This document shows positions 43,001 to 55,115 of a DNA stretch of 64,000 bases, piece after piece (the stretch's first letter is position 1; every line of letters begins with the position of its first letter). Origin of the DNA: Odobenus rosmarus divergens (lineage: Eukaryota; Chordata; Mammalia; Carnivora; Odobenidae); the NCBI RefSeq assembly GCF_000321225.1, contig NW_004450403.1:1194798-1258797 (forward strand), given 5' to 3'. Below the pieces are notes generated by a model. It worked only from the letters and a program-made list of their open reading frames with translations. It ran no database searches and was not told the origin of the DNA. The translations under genes and the position numbers were made by a program.

Positions 43001-45699
43001 TACTTGTATACACAAGAAAAAAGCCTGTCACTAGAAAGGTAACGTAAAGGGAGGTAATATATCTAACTTGTGTATATGAATGCTGTCAGTTTTACTTTGC
43101 ATGCATTTATTTGTTTACAGAAAATTGTGCAGAGTATGAACTCTATAAAAAGGCAGGCCTATTGTCAAGAACCTTCAAGTCCCCAAAGGAAGACAAAGGG
43201 AAACCCATAATATGCTCATTACTGCTTACACTTTTAACTCCAGCTAATCATATCCTCATGTTCATTGCATGTACACATTAAAGAAAATGTCAGTAATTAG
43301 TGGAAAATTTAACATAATGAATCCATGTAAAAACAAGGTTTTAATTACAGCATTTACACAGGTTACAAATTCCAACTTGCTTTTGTATAAGGGACAATCA
43401 GATCCATACTTTATTTTTTTAAAGCTATTTTAGGGAAGAAAAAAACGAGCCTTTGATATTTGAGTCATGATCATACACTTGGGTTCCAGGATGGTGTTCT
43501 GGCATTTTTCAAGCAGATTTCATTCCTCGTTGGGGAGAAAGGGTCATTCTTATAGTTCATTGTGTGTAACCATCATCATGGAAAAATATACACTTGACTT
43601 CATACCAGAGTACTTCTTTCTGTGTGATCCCAGTCCCCAGAGATCTCTTCTCAGGCTGGTCCAGCATAAGCCAGAGTAGACTTTGGCATTCCATTTCCAC
43701 AACTGCTGACGTTCACAATGCTTCAAAGATCAAATTCTTTGATCTTTTGGTGGGTGATGGACCTTATGTCAGAGAACCTAAGAGAACAAAACCCCCACGA
43801 TAGACCAAGAAGCAACACAGACTAACCTGGTCCACTGGACCAAGAGATGCCAAGTAGGTTCTAAAAAATAGTCAATTTGGCTCTGGAAATAAGATGTCAA
43901 AATCTTTATTAAAATAGGAAAATATGTAAGTGTTGGTGATATTGAACATGCAGAGTGACTCCAGAGCCCTCAGTCAGTCCTTACATCAGAGATTTGCACA
44001 CCAAATGATCACCCTGGGCTTCCACAGAGAAGTGGGCATTACATAGCCCAAGGAATGGACCCCACTTGGACCACACTCAGTCATTCCTTCACGGCCAATC
44101 GTTAGGGAGCGCAGTTCATCTGGCCCACTTAAGTGAATTTCAGGATTAACTTGTCAACTTTTAACTACACCAACCTTACCAGTAGGTTAAGCAGCTTTAA
44201 AAGTTTCCTGCAAAGAAATAGCAAATTAAACATAACATGATAATGTAAGCTGAAGTAAGTGGGACAATATCAGAGCTTTACTTCTTCAATTAGTCCTACT
44301 TGCTCTTAACTGCCCCATAACGGCTTAAAATAATGACAAGAAGCCAGACAAAAAAAAATCTAAACTATCAGGAAAGCACCTTGAAATATAGGTTGTATCG
44401 ATAAGTCTTCAATATTGACCCTCGTCATAAGGGCATATTCTAACTTGAGGCTTAAAGGTGATGATTGTATTTGAAAAATGTGTACAATCTAATTACTCAG
44501 GCTTAAGTACACTTAGGCATCTACTTCTGAAATTTAACTAAACTTAATGACAACATTTAAAAGTCTCTTTTGAGAGATATTAACAATAAAAGACAAAAAT
44601 CTGCCTCCTATTGTTTGAAACTTTTGTTACTTATAACCAAAAAGCTTATTTTTCCTATTATTTTGATACAAACAGCATAAATAATATATGGGAGGGGCAC
44701 CTGGGTGGCTCAGTCGGTCAAGCATCTGCCTTCGGCTCAGGTCATGATCCTGGGGTCCTGAGACTGAGCTCTGCGTCGGGCTCCCTGCTCAGTGGGGAGC
44801 CTGCTTCTCCCTCTGCTCCTCCTCCTGCTTGTGCTCTCTGTCTCTTTTAAATAAATAAAATCTTTAAAGAAAAGAAAAATAAGTAATATATGAGAAAATA
44901 CAATGATCCCAATAAATAAAACAAGAGACAATATACTAACAAACTGAAATAGATTTCTTTGTATTCTCCTACTGTTACATGACCTATATTAAATATTACT
45001 AAACATGTAAAGAAATTAATATTAAAACAGATTACACAATGTACAAGGTGTGCTACAAGTTGGTTGAAAATTGTGATGTGTCCTTCAGGTCTCAGCTTGT
45101 GGAAATTTCTAGATTCCATTTCAGTAATGGATCAATACAGGAATAATTGTTTTAGACACTACTAAAGAGAAACATGTAATGAACAATAATGGAATGCTTT
45201 TTAATAAAAAATAATGTGTATGGGGACATAGAGAGTGACCATGAAATTTTTTTTTTCAGACAACCGTTTGTTGGTTTTCTCTTGACAAATTAAACGATGT
45301 TGTAAACTTAAAAATGAATGTTGTGTTTCTCTCTTACAAAACGATGAGCGTACAAAATTTGCTGAGTTGTTCTGTAATGACACGTGGCTACAGTAGTACA
45401 TCACATAACACACATTCACACATACACAGCATACTCACTGCTGATCTCAACCTTCCAGTACAGAGGTTTTTCTGACAGCAAGTAAGAAAGTAACTATAAC
45501 TCAAAAGAACATATGCTATGAAGGGAGCATTGTATAAAACATTTTGGAAATGTTCCTCTTATCTGATGTCTTGATCTAAAAATGATGTCAGTTTATCGGC
45601 TTCAAAAGACTTAAATCTGCTTTGGGAAACCAACATGATTGAAATGTTTACAATTGTCTGAATAAAGTTCTTAATAAGGCAAAATCCCCATATTTCCAA
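43001..45699. other. Repeat-poor, AT-rich 2.7-kb tract (candidate UTR or conserved non-coding DNA)
   Basis: Apart from one SINE at 44694-44883, no repeat is recognised. AATAAA-type hexamers with plausible context occur on both strands (minus strand near 43903, plus strand near 45660). Composition resembles a long 3' UTR, but no coding exon was found beside it, so no transcript is called. Confidence 0.35.
44694..44883 (+). mobile_element. CAN-SINE, plus strand
   Basis: GGGGCACCTGGGTGGCTCAG head, TCCTGGGGTCCTGAGACTG B-box region, CTCCCTGCTCAGTGGGGAGC hairpin stem and AAATAAATAAAATCTTTAAA tail. 12-bp target duplications TAATATATGGGA/TAATATATGAGA at 44682-44693 and 44884-44895 (one mismatch). 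Confidence 0.97.
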
Positions 45700-46520
45700 T
45701 TAACTATTTGAAATTTCTACTTAGATGTCTAAAAGGCATGTTAAATGTAATATGCCTAAGACCAAATTTCTAATCATCTCCTGCAACCTTGTTCCACTTT
45801 ACCTTCCCATCCTAGTTAGTGAAGGTCATATTGTTTAGACTACTCACGTCGAAGCACTTGCATACAACCTTAAATGATTTCACCCTCCCTCCTCCTCCAT
45901 ACCAAATGCATCCCACACCAAATGTATCAAAAAAATCCTCTTAGCCGCACCCTCAAAACATACTCAGAGTTGGATCCCTTGTCACCATATTACGACGGCA
46001 AGGCCCCCACGTCTCCTACTCTGTTCCTTTAGCTCCTGATTGGCCCCGTTTCCCCCTTGTCCTTATGTTTATTAACCTCACAACAGGCCAGGCATTCCTG
46101 TAAGAATGTGAATCATGTCTTCCCCACTCCTCCGCTCAAGACCCTCCAAAGACTCCCCATCCACACGCTAAGGTCTCTGCTCAGCCCCCTCCTTCAGGGC
46201 ACCCCACCTCTTGCCTCTGTGCCCCCACCCCACTCAGATATTCTGTACCCCCGCTGGTGCAAAGGCTCCTTCCCTCCCTGGATGCTCTTCCTCCAGCTCC
46301 CTCGACTGACTCAATTTGCTGACATCTAATGGAATCTTCCTTGACATCCTCCTTGACATCCTCCTTTAGAAGGACATCCCTGTCTCCATTTCCTGCTTTA
46401 TTCTTTCCACACTTGTGACCTTCAAGTATCCCGCACCTTCTAATTATTCATCTTACCTATCAGTCTACCCGCACTAACACATACTTCCTAAGGCCAGGCC
46501 TGGTTTCTCCCCAGTGTCCT
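45700..46520 (+). repeat. Long L2 LINE fragment
   Basis: An almost continuous L2 3' region: TAGATGTCTAAAAGGCATGTT, CACTCCTCCGCTCAAGACCC, TCCAAAGACTCCCCATCCAC, CTTCCTCCAGCTCCCTCGAC, TTGACATCCTCCTTTAGAAG and CCCAGTGTCCTGGCACCGAG. It has lost its frame. It includes a local triplication of a CTTGACATCCTC-type unit at 46340-46370. Confidence 0.75.
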
Positions 46521-48361
46521 GGCACCGAGAGTAGGTGTGGATGGAGCCGGACTGGACAGTTCCACCTGCAAGAGAGAGAAGACAGACTTGAGAGATGTGA
46601 TGGCCATGTAACCAACAGTACATGGTGTTCAGTGGATGTCAGGAGGGTGGAGAACACTGATAAGTGTTCCCTGGTTTGCAGGCTGATTGGCCAGGGAGCT
46701 GGTGATGCCATCATCAGAGAAGGAATGTGCTGGAGAAGCAGGTAGGGCACCAAGGAGAAGAATAGGCTTCAGGTTTATATCAATATAAACCAATTGACTG
46801 AAAGCCAAGCCCATTGTGTTGAGCAACTAATTCACCAAACTATAGAGAATGGTGTGAAAGTTTTAGTTTTACATGTATCTGTAACCCTTTCCTTCCCTTG
46901 AACCCTACAGGGCCTGTTTCCTTTCCCTCAACCAAACTATTATAGAAAGAAAAAGAAAAAAAAAAAAGAATGACATTTGAAGCTCAGAAATTAGATGGCT
47001 AGGATCCGACAAATCAGGGCATATGGTAAGAGCAGAGAAATGTGCTCTTTCTACCTAAATTCCTTATAATATTCTAGTTTCTCGTATCACAGTCTAAGAC
47101 CCTCCTACTGGGGATCTGGCTTATTACTGAGCTTGATACCTCAGTGCTATCTTCTGGTCATTAACTTCATACCCATGTCTCTGGCAAATTATTCATCGTG
47201 AGCCTACAGTATTTTATTTAGATACTGGAAGGAATCTTTAAAAAATCTAATGAGATTAAAAGGCGTTTTTTTTTTTTTGTTTTTCTTTTGCTCAGGTTTA
47301 AAAAAAACATAGCTAGACATTTGATATTTATTTTTTGATACTTATTTTAACAGTAATAGCTATATGTTTATAATCATCTCAAACAAACAAACTCTTTGGT
47401 TCTTGTGCTGTGTCACACATTCTTTAGAAAGCATGTTCCTTACAGGCAACAGATGTCTAACCAATCAGAGAAATGCTGCTTCAGAAATTCATGAAATGCC
47501 TCCTGAAGTAGATGCATTTTCATTGGGACTGATGGATTTAGCCTTTTGTAAATGTTCTTCTGTTTGCTTTAACATTTGTTTTGTTCGCAAAATGTAAAGA
47601 CCCTGAATTACATACCAACTCCACCAGGAACTTGGTCCAAGCCATCAGATTCTCTTTTTCTTTCCCCCCTTTATTGTTGTTCTAACTACATAGAAACTTC
47701 ATTTTACCAGTTGCTTTTCAGAGGGGCCAATTTTGGATGGGCCCTTGACTGCCATTCCCTGGGTGATGGGATGGACTCGGGATACACCTGTTCCATTGGA
47801 GGAGACTGAGTCAAGCACACACACTCTCTCTGCAGGCTGATGACTACACAACAGGGTGAGTCCATGGGTCCTGGGGTCCGTCCCCTCCTGAACTTGACAT
47901 CCCTTACCTTTCCAATGGTACATCTGTGAGCTTCCGTCCCATACTCTTGCGAGAGTGCAGCGTATGGACACAGTGCTTGCAGCTCATCACAAGGAAAGAC
48001 AGATAAGAAAACATAGTCTTTGGAAACTTTCTACCCCGTGAGAAAAGTTAACACTCACTGGTTATAACCTGGCACACATATTCTAGATGTTGAGATGTTT
48101 AAACCCTTCCAGTCCAGCTCCCCTGCCAAGACCTCTCCAGGAACCCCCTGGCAACTCAGCAACCTCAGGAGAGACCCCTGGAGCCTGCAGATGCTGTCCT
48201 AACACTGCCATCTGTCCCGACAAGTCAGGATCTCTATCACACTAGAAGTCAATATTTTGATTATCACACCTGCTGCTTCTTAAAGGCTCCATCACAGAAG
48301 GAGACAGACTTACTGGCCTTATTCATACACTACAATATCCCGTTTATATTTAACAAATGCT
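46521..48361. other. Unassigned non-coding DNA
   Basis: About 1.8 kb without a confident family match or gene. A/T-runs at 46944-46970 and 47267-47310. Confidence 0.45.
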
Positions 48362-48385
48362 ATTATATATATATATATATATAAA
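48362..48385. repeat. (AT)n microsatellite
   Basis: About ten uninterrupted TA units within 48365-48384. Confidence 0.9.
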
Positions 48386-48899
48386 TCATATAGATGGTAG
48401 ATAGTTTAGAACAAGATGAAACAGATAGAGATAGATATAATAAATACATTTGAAATTTTGAACTTTGTTTTAAATTTATAAAGGAATATCATATAAAATG
48501 TTCTATGTGCTTCTCCCCCAAACACTATTAAGACGACATTTTTCCTTCCTGTTTCTCAGTGAGGAAAATTAGCACCAAAATGCAGCCACTTGCCCAATAT
48601 TCTGTAGTTACAAATGGAAAAGCCCGGGACATAGACGTCTGTGCCCAGGTCTGTGTCATTACTCTACTTAGTCCAGGTAACAGTAGGAAACAAAGCAAGT
48701 ATGCTGCTTCAAGGGGCCAGCTAAGACTGATAAACCCAGCCAATGGCATTCTAGTGAGCCACCCCAAAGAGACTCCTATAAACTTTAACTTTCCTGGAAT
48801 CCATGAAATAGAAACATAAAAATGGGATCTTACTTCCCTTGTTCATTGTGTATCTTATCAGTTCTTAGACTATATTTACTCAGGTATGGAAACCGTTTA
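48386..48899. other. Unique DNA with a weak MIR at 48550-48665
   Basis: GCCACTTGCCCAATATTCTG and GGTCTGTGTCATTACTCTA hint at reverse-complement MIR. Confidence 0.4.
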
Positions 48900-49260
48900 C
48901 AAAGAGCATGCGCGGTCTACCTTCTCTGACACTCCCTGAATCGCCTCGGGACACCCGATCAAGTACGATTTGCACTAAGCTGCAAATGAGAACGCTCACA
49001 CGCGGAGGGATTCGGTCTTATCCAATCAGCGGGCTGGGGGATGATGAGCATCCACTCAGAGCCACAGTTCCCACTGAATTACTACGCCTGGAATAGGCCA
49101 CAGCGCTTCAAAAATGCAGTTAGGGCGCATCAAAGATTCAATCATTTTAAAACGCTCGGATTTGTTAAGCTCATTAGTGATCACTGGCATATTAGAGGAC
49201 CCAGGAAGATTGCAAGGTCCTAATCACACTGGAGGATAATCGGTTTCCTGTCATTTATAT
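48900..49260. promoter_or_regulatory. Candidate conserved non-coding enhancer
   Basis: Repeat-free, high-complexity stretch with an NF-Y/GATA-type motif (TCTTATCCAATCAGCGG), a TCF/LEF site ATCAAAGATT and homeodomain TAAT/ATTA motifs (AATCATTTTAAAA, CTCATTAGTGATC, CCTAATCACAC). The retained CpGs and motif density are typical of developmental enhancers. Conservation itself cannot be seen from one genome. Confidence 0.4.
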
Positions 49261-50139
49261 GTTGAATGTCTTTTAACAGAGGCTAGCTTTATAAAAATAA
49301 ATATTTTTTGGAATAGATTTGAGCCTAAGTAGGCTAAAGAGATAAATCAGTCCTTTCTAGATCCTTCGGATAATTAGGAGGGGGCAGGAAGCGAATAATT
49401 GTACTTTCCGATAAAAAGTAAGCTCAGTTAGTCAATACCAATACTGCTGAAAACATCGAGAAATTCTGGATAACACAGGAAAATATATATACTGGTACAG
49501 CATCAGAAGCGTACACGATAGTAAGGGATTACCAGACCAAAATCTAAGTGAAATCATGATCCTAACAAAGCAAGCAGAATGCTGAAACCCCTTGGCCCTT
49601 AGAGAATTTGTCAAAGCTGAGAATGTGAGCTGTACTTTTTAAGGTTTGGGGAGTAAAAGAAAAAGGAGCTCAGGACCCAACCAACATGTGCCCAGCTCCC
49701 CTGCCCAAAACACAACCCGGAAAGAGCTGTAACTCCAGGGTAAGGACAGACAAATGGTTGATCCCCGCACCCCACACCTCCACATGTCAACAGGAGATTT
49801 CACCGGGGCGAGCAGAGCCTGGCGGAAACACTGCTCTTGCATAAACTCGCAATCTGAAAAACTCAAGCCATAAATTTACTTTAAGATGATCGAGTCCACA
49901 GTGCCTGATAAAAACAAAACCCCAGCTCCTCCTATTTCTGAAAGAATTCTCGCAACACTCTTCCAGGGAATATAACCATTCACGGTAAAAACAATCAAAG
50001 AAATTGAGAAAGGAAGCATCATTAAGAAAACTAGCAGAAACAACAGAGAAAGTAATGGCTCTACAAAGACTCCAGATGTAAGAATAATCAGGAAAAGGTT
50101 CGTAAAACCACCCATCTCATAGTACACAGTTATAACAGG
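49261..50139. other. Unassigned DNA
   Basis: 49880-50139 may be the outer, more decayed part of the L1M that follows. No gene recognised. Confidence 0.4.
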
Positions 50140-51130
50140 CTTGGAAATTCCTCGGGAAAGAGAGTCATTAAAAATGTCCAGGCATGTGTGAAAAAGGAAA
50201 CAATGAAACTTCTAATACTGAAAGACACAATAGCCAAAGATGCAAAATCCACTGGCTCTTTAACATCGCCCGGAAACAGCTGGAGTAGGGGATAGTGACC
50301 AGAAGGTTGGCCCGAAGAAATGACGCAGCATGCATCACAGACAAGCAAAGAGATGGAAATCAGGAAGGAACTTAGCAACTCGGAGAACATGGCATAAGCG
50401 TCCACACACACCTACCTGGATCCCCGGTAGGAGAGGAGAAAGAACACGGAGCAGGGGCGATCCTGTCGGGAAAATGATAAGGTCACGACTGAGGATTTCC
50501 CCTAGCAAAGACAGCAGGAAGCTCCCCAAATGTGTAGCAGGACCCAGAAAAATAAACCCATCCTTGAACATGGCAAAGTGTACTGTAAGAATCGGAGACA
50601 GAGCATTTAAACACACAGGCACACACGCGCGTGCACACACACACACAACCGTGAGTAAGACAGCTTTACCTTCTTAGGAGCAGAGTGATGCTGACAAGTG
50701 ACTTGTCAGCATCAGCTCTAGAGGACAGACGCCAGGGGACTGATACCTCCAATGTGCTAAAATAAAATAAATACCAACCTAGAATACTTCCAAGAACAGG
50801 GTCAAATAAAGACATTTCTTGACAAACAAAACTAAGAGAGTTTGTCAAGAGCAGATCCTCATTAAAGGATGTAATTAAGCCAGAAGAAGGTGAAGATTAA
50901 GAAAGTGGCAAATATGTAGAAATAATAGAAATAGTCTTTAAGGTGAAGAGAAAGAAGCCAAATGCCAAATACAAGTCAAGAATAGCATATGAATTGGAAG
51001 AAGGTTGAAATGGAGCTAAAATCCTCAAGGTACTAATTTTCAAGGAGATGGATAAAATTTGGGGTAAAATTTATACTTTGAAAAGCTAAATATGCATTTA
51101 TTAATTTTCAGAGGAACTACCAAAAAAAAA
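50140..51130 (+). mobile_element. L1M LINE, ORF1 3' region to ORF1-ORF2 linker
   Basis: Decayed L1 ORF1 text: GATTTCCCCTAGCAAAGACA, AGCAGGAAGCTCCCCAAATG, GTGACTTGTCAGCATCAG, AGAGGACAGACGCCAGGGGA, ACCAACCTAGAATACTTCC, AAATAAAGACATTTCTTGAC, AAACTAAGAGAGTTTGTCAAG and GCCAGAAGAAGGTGAAG in the expected order on the plus strand. 5' edge uncertain. Confidence 0.7.
50687..50713. repeat. Near-perfect palindrome, 13-bp arms, 1-nt spacer
   Basis: Arm GATGCTGACAAGT (50687-50699), spacer G, then the exact reverse complement (50701-50713). It lies within the L1 ORF1 relic. Confidence 0.95.
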
Positions 51131-53039
51131 AAAAAGAAAATATAGCCACAAAGTGTTTAACTAGTAGAGAAAAAAAAACCAAACTTGCAATGAGAAGATA
51201 ATCTCTCCAAAAAAAGCCACATTCAAGTAATGTCTGTATTTATTATTTCTAAACCCATTTACTTTTTAGAACATTTATCTTTACCCTTTGCAACAAGACT
51301 CATGAAATTTTGATTCTGATGTGTGGAATAACTTGTTTAATACATTAAATCCATTATTTGTGATTTCTTAAATCATGCAACCCTCCCCATCTCAATATTC
51401 AGACATCACCGTCTGGAATAACCATGCTTCACTGCCTACGCTTGAGGTATGGGGTCCTGACTCAGTGTCCGGGGTGGAATCGTAGGAGAAATTAGCCTCC
51501 ACAGGGGATCCAAGTTTCACCCACTAGCTTATCACAGAGGCGCCATCCTGGGCTGCCAGTCCATGTCACTGCCCACTGAATAGAAACATGCCTACGCCCT
51601 ACCACCTCACACCCAAGCGCATGTTCGGCCAACCACCTGCTGTCCTCACAGGGTCTCTGCTCTGCTCCAGCTACTACCATCTCTGGTACAGTCACCAAAA
51701 GGTAAAGTTAGTGCAACCATGTGATGTTTCTACAAGATTCACCCTTTGTTGGCCGATGTCAAGTGGTCACTATGCCATACTATGTCTTAGACAAGCAGTG
51801 ATGGTCCTGGGCACGTTTCTAGTGTCCGTCCTTGGCTCTATCAGTGCACCCTTGTGCCAACATCAATCCCAACACCCGTCCCTCAAGAACTCAGGCCTCG
51901 GGCGCCCCCTCCACACAGGTACTGAGGCTGCCTCTAAGAGGCTGTAGAGGTCTGTTTCCCTGTCTTCTCTTCCTAAACGGAGAGTTTACGCAAACAGATA
52001 GACAGACTCGTAACCCACAGCGTCAATCGACATCCTCTAAGGATTCTTTCAAGGGCTCACTTCCAGGCAGACTTGGAAGCCCAGCCATTCTGCCCTCTAT
52101 TCCTGAGCAGGTGGCTGATAGCTACAGATGAGCCAGTTAACCTTTGGGGTGGACATGGAACCCACCTTCACCTTTCGTTCCTGTGATTTAAAGCCTGTTC
52201 GAGGGAGAAATGCACACTTCCTCTCAGACTGAAGGCAAAAAACAGGCTTAACACCATTCAGTGGTAGAAGCTGGGTTGATGGTCCCTTCACTGGATCAAC
52301 AAACCTTTAATGGCCACAATTAAGTGCTGTGGGTAAAATAGGAAAGAGGGTGGGAGGACCACCACCCTTATAAAACATATTTTCAAGCACAGAAATCCGT
52401 TCCAAGAGTTTTTCTACAAGAAGGGAAATGACAGCCCCGCATTAGTCAGCAGGGGCCCCTGTGTGTGGACACCAGCACGTATGGCGATGGTCTGAAATCA
52501 GTGTGACCCCCCCCCCACAAGAGAAATAGCTCTGGAGGGCTGGGTTACATTCAAGACATGCACTAAATATTTTAACATGTTTTTTTAGCAAGTGGATAAA
52601 AAGTCTCCCTTAAGGCATTAAGCTTCTCTTTCTCGCTCCCTAGAAATTTCCCCCTCAGAAAAGGAAAGAAGCATCTGAGCTTGGGTGAGAGCCACCCCCT
52701 TCAAAGCGGGTAAGGACACCGCTCACGGCAGGAACCCTGCCCTGGAGGGGAAGGAGGGCACTTATTTCTTTTAGCTCAGGAAAGAAAAGGCGCAGAGCTG
52801 CCTATGGGATGGAGCCTGTGGGACCGTGAAGGCTCAGGAAGTAGCTTCTCTGCCCTCCCATGCTGACAGCTGCCTGTGCTGAGCTTTGTCCTACCCCCTG
52901 CCTCTGCACACCCACAGGCTGGCTTCCCCTTCCCTCTTCCCCCTCGGGCAGCTCCCAAGGAGGGAAGGCGGTGCCCACAGGCCCCGAGCTGGTGTCTCCT
53001 GCGCTCCCCTCACCTGCAACTCTGCAAATCTCCCGCCCT
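51131..53039. other. Unassigned non-coding DNA
   Basis: 1.9 kb with no confident family match. GC content rises from 52640. A C9 run at 52508-52516. Confidence 0.45.
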
Positions 53040-53600
53040 TCACCCACCACACTGACGGAAGTGGGAGATCAAGGGCATCTCAACGCCACTCTGAGATGTC
53101 ACCCCCACAGCCGGGCCGCAGGATTGGGGTCTTTGGCTGCCGTGGAAGCCTCGCTAGGCCGAAGACTTGGGGCCCGGTGCAGCTCGACGGCAGGAAGAGG
53201 AAGCTTCCGGCTTCCTGTGCCGGGCTCCCGCCGCCTTCCGCATCCCACTCGGTCCTGCGCTCGAGCTGGGAGGCGCTCTCACCCACCTCCCACCGCTGCT
53301 GCCCATGAGCCCCCAGCCCCAGGCCCTTTTGGGCGGCTGCCCACCCCTGGACCTCCCCAGCCTGTCTCCCCACCTGGATCCTCCCGCCTCCCTCAGTCCC
53401 TCCCACCCCTGCCTCTCTTCTCGGCTGACGCCGCCTCTCTTTCAAGAATGTCCTCAGCTGGGAAATCTTCCCACAACCCTCCTCTCACACCCATTTCAGG
53501 CCCCCACATCATCCTCGGCATCTGCGGGCCTCGCCCTCGCCCGTGACAGGGAGCTCCTGAAGCCGGGGACCGCGTGGTCCGTGCTTCTTCCAGAGCCTCA
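53040..53600. promoter_or_regulatory. GC-rich, CpG-enriched patch
   Basis: CpGs cluster in 53110-53440 (CCGGGCCGC, CTCGACGGC, CCCGCCGCC, TGCGCTCGAGC). A 228-codon plus frame (52860-53546) and overlapping plus/minus frames are present but proline/serine-rich, with no recognised domain. Possible weak CpG island, less CpG-dense than 36.0-36.9 kb. Confidence 0.4.
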
Positions 53601-55014
53601 CGCCCGTCCTGGGCCACAGAGGACTTCAGCCTCGAAAACTGAATCTGTCAACAAATAAACCGGAGTCAGGAGCTTTCTACATGTTACCTGTGGATAACTC
53701 GACTTTACTGAATCCATTTACTCGTCTGTAAAGCAGAGAGTAACCGAAGATCGACCCACAGCAACAAGAGGACAGGATCATTTCTCTGTAAAGTCGGTGG
53801 AGATGCTCTGAAGGAATCCCAGTGTTTTCAGGAGCACCGGGCCTTGGGTGTTCTCTGCCGACGGTGAGCGTGTGTGTTGCGGCAAGTGCGGGGAAGTGAT
53901 CTGCCCGCACACCCCTACGCGCTGACCTCACCCCCCTGCCTTGCATCGGCCACCTCCTGGCAGAGACCGTCCTAGGGAGACCATCAGCAGACCCCAGACA
54001 CACTGAGCCACGAGAAGACTGGTCACGGAAGCGTTTACAGTGCACAGTCTGCGTGGGACCAAACGGATGGAAAAGCCAAGTGCTCCACACCTACCTGCTG
54101 TAGTATTATACAGGCACAAACATGACTTTGTAGTCCAGGAATAAGATAGAGGGCCTTTGGTATGGGGTTCTCATTTTCTTTGGTTTTTAAAATAGTTGTA
54201 CACATACAAAAAGAAAAAAAAAAGTCAAAAGCCTATGAATCCAGAATGTGAACAGTGGTGATCCCTGGGCAATTTTTATTATTCTACTTCCATTTTTATT
54301 TTTTTAATTTTCATATTTATGTTTTTCTGTCTCAATACCACTGCTTGTTTAATAAGAAAAAAATAAAAAATATACAGATTTTTAAATGACCATCACAGAA
54401 GGAAAAAAAATAAAATACCAATTAAGCAATATTACCACGACCATGGACCTTTCTACTCACAACTGTTGTTTCTAAATATCATGAAGGAATTTAGATCCTG
54501 GCGCTATTTCTGGACTGGGCACCGCTGGGCTATATCTACTCTCCGTGGGAGGATGGGTGTGAGCTCCGTGGTATTTAGGAACCCAGAGATCATTCACTTG
54601 TAACCTCCTCACTAGCACAGAGGCCACATTGCCTTGTGATAGGAATTTCAAATATGAGTATTTTTTTATTGCTTGTGTATTGGGTTTCAAAAATGCCCGA
54701 GCACCACACCACATGAAATCAAGGAGCCTGTTCCAAGGGTAAGATATCTTACCCTCACAGAGTCAGGAGCTGAAGGTCACGGTAAGAAGAGAGACCGTCT
54801 TATCTGTGGAAACAGGCTTAAAATACTGTTCACATACATTCAGAGACAAAATTCGAAACTAAGCTCGACTCGCAGCAAAACCAGGCAGCGTGTCCACGTG
54901 AGGAACCCGTCAGGTATGCTCAGGAGAGGCTTGGAGAAATCAGGTCTCCGTAGCCCCACAGCATGGCTCCCCGGCCTGGAGTAGCCGGACACCAGCTCTA
55001 TGAGCCCGACATTT
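53601..55014. other. Unassigned non-coding DNA
   Basis: 54190-54420 is A/T-rich with several A-runs. No gene. Confidence 0.45.
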
Positions 55015-55115
55015 GCTTCCCTATTTCACCGATGAGGAAATCTAAGCCCCCGAATGAGTCCAAGGTCACGTAAAGGTGGAATCAAGATTATGTCTCTCCA
55101 ACTCCAAAACCATGC
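55015..55115 (-). repeat. MIR SINE fragment, minus strand
   Basis: TTCACCGATGAGGAAATCTAAG, GTCCAAGGTCACGTAAAGGTG and GAATCAAGATTATGTCTCTCC fit reverse-complement MIR. Confidence 0.8.

Noticed and set aside
43886..43910. Minus-strand AATAAAG as the 3' end of a gene
   Set aside because: No coding exon or splice acceptor could be found upstream on that strand, so it stays only a hint within the repeat-poor tract.
44750..44850. Possible tRNA gene (A and B box-like motifs) within several short elements such as this one
   Set aside because: These are the tRNA-derived heads of CAN-SINEs; they have SINE bodies, tails and target-site duplications and no intact tRNA fold.
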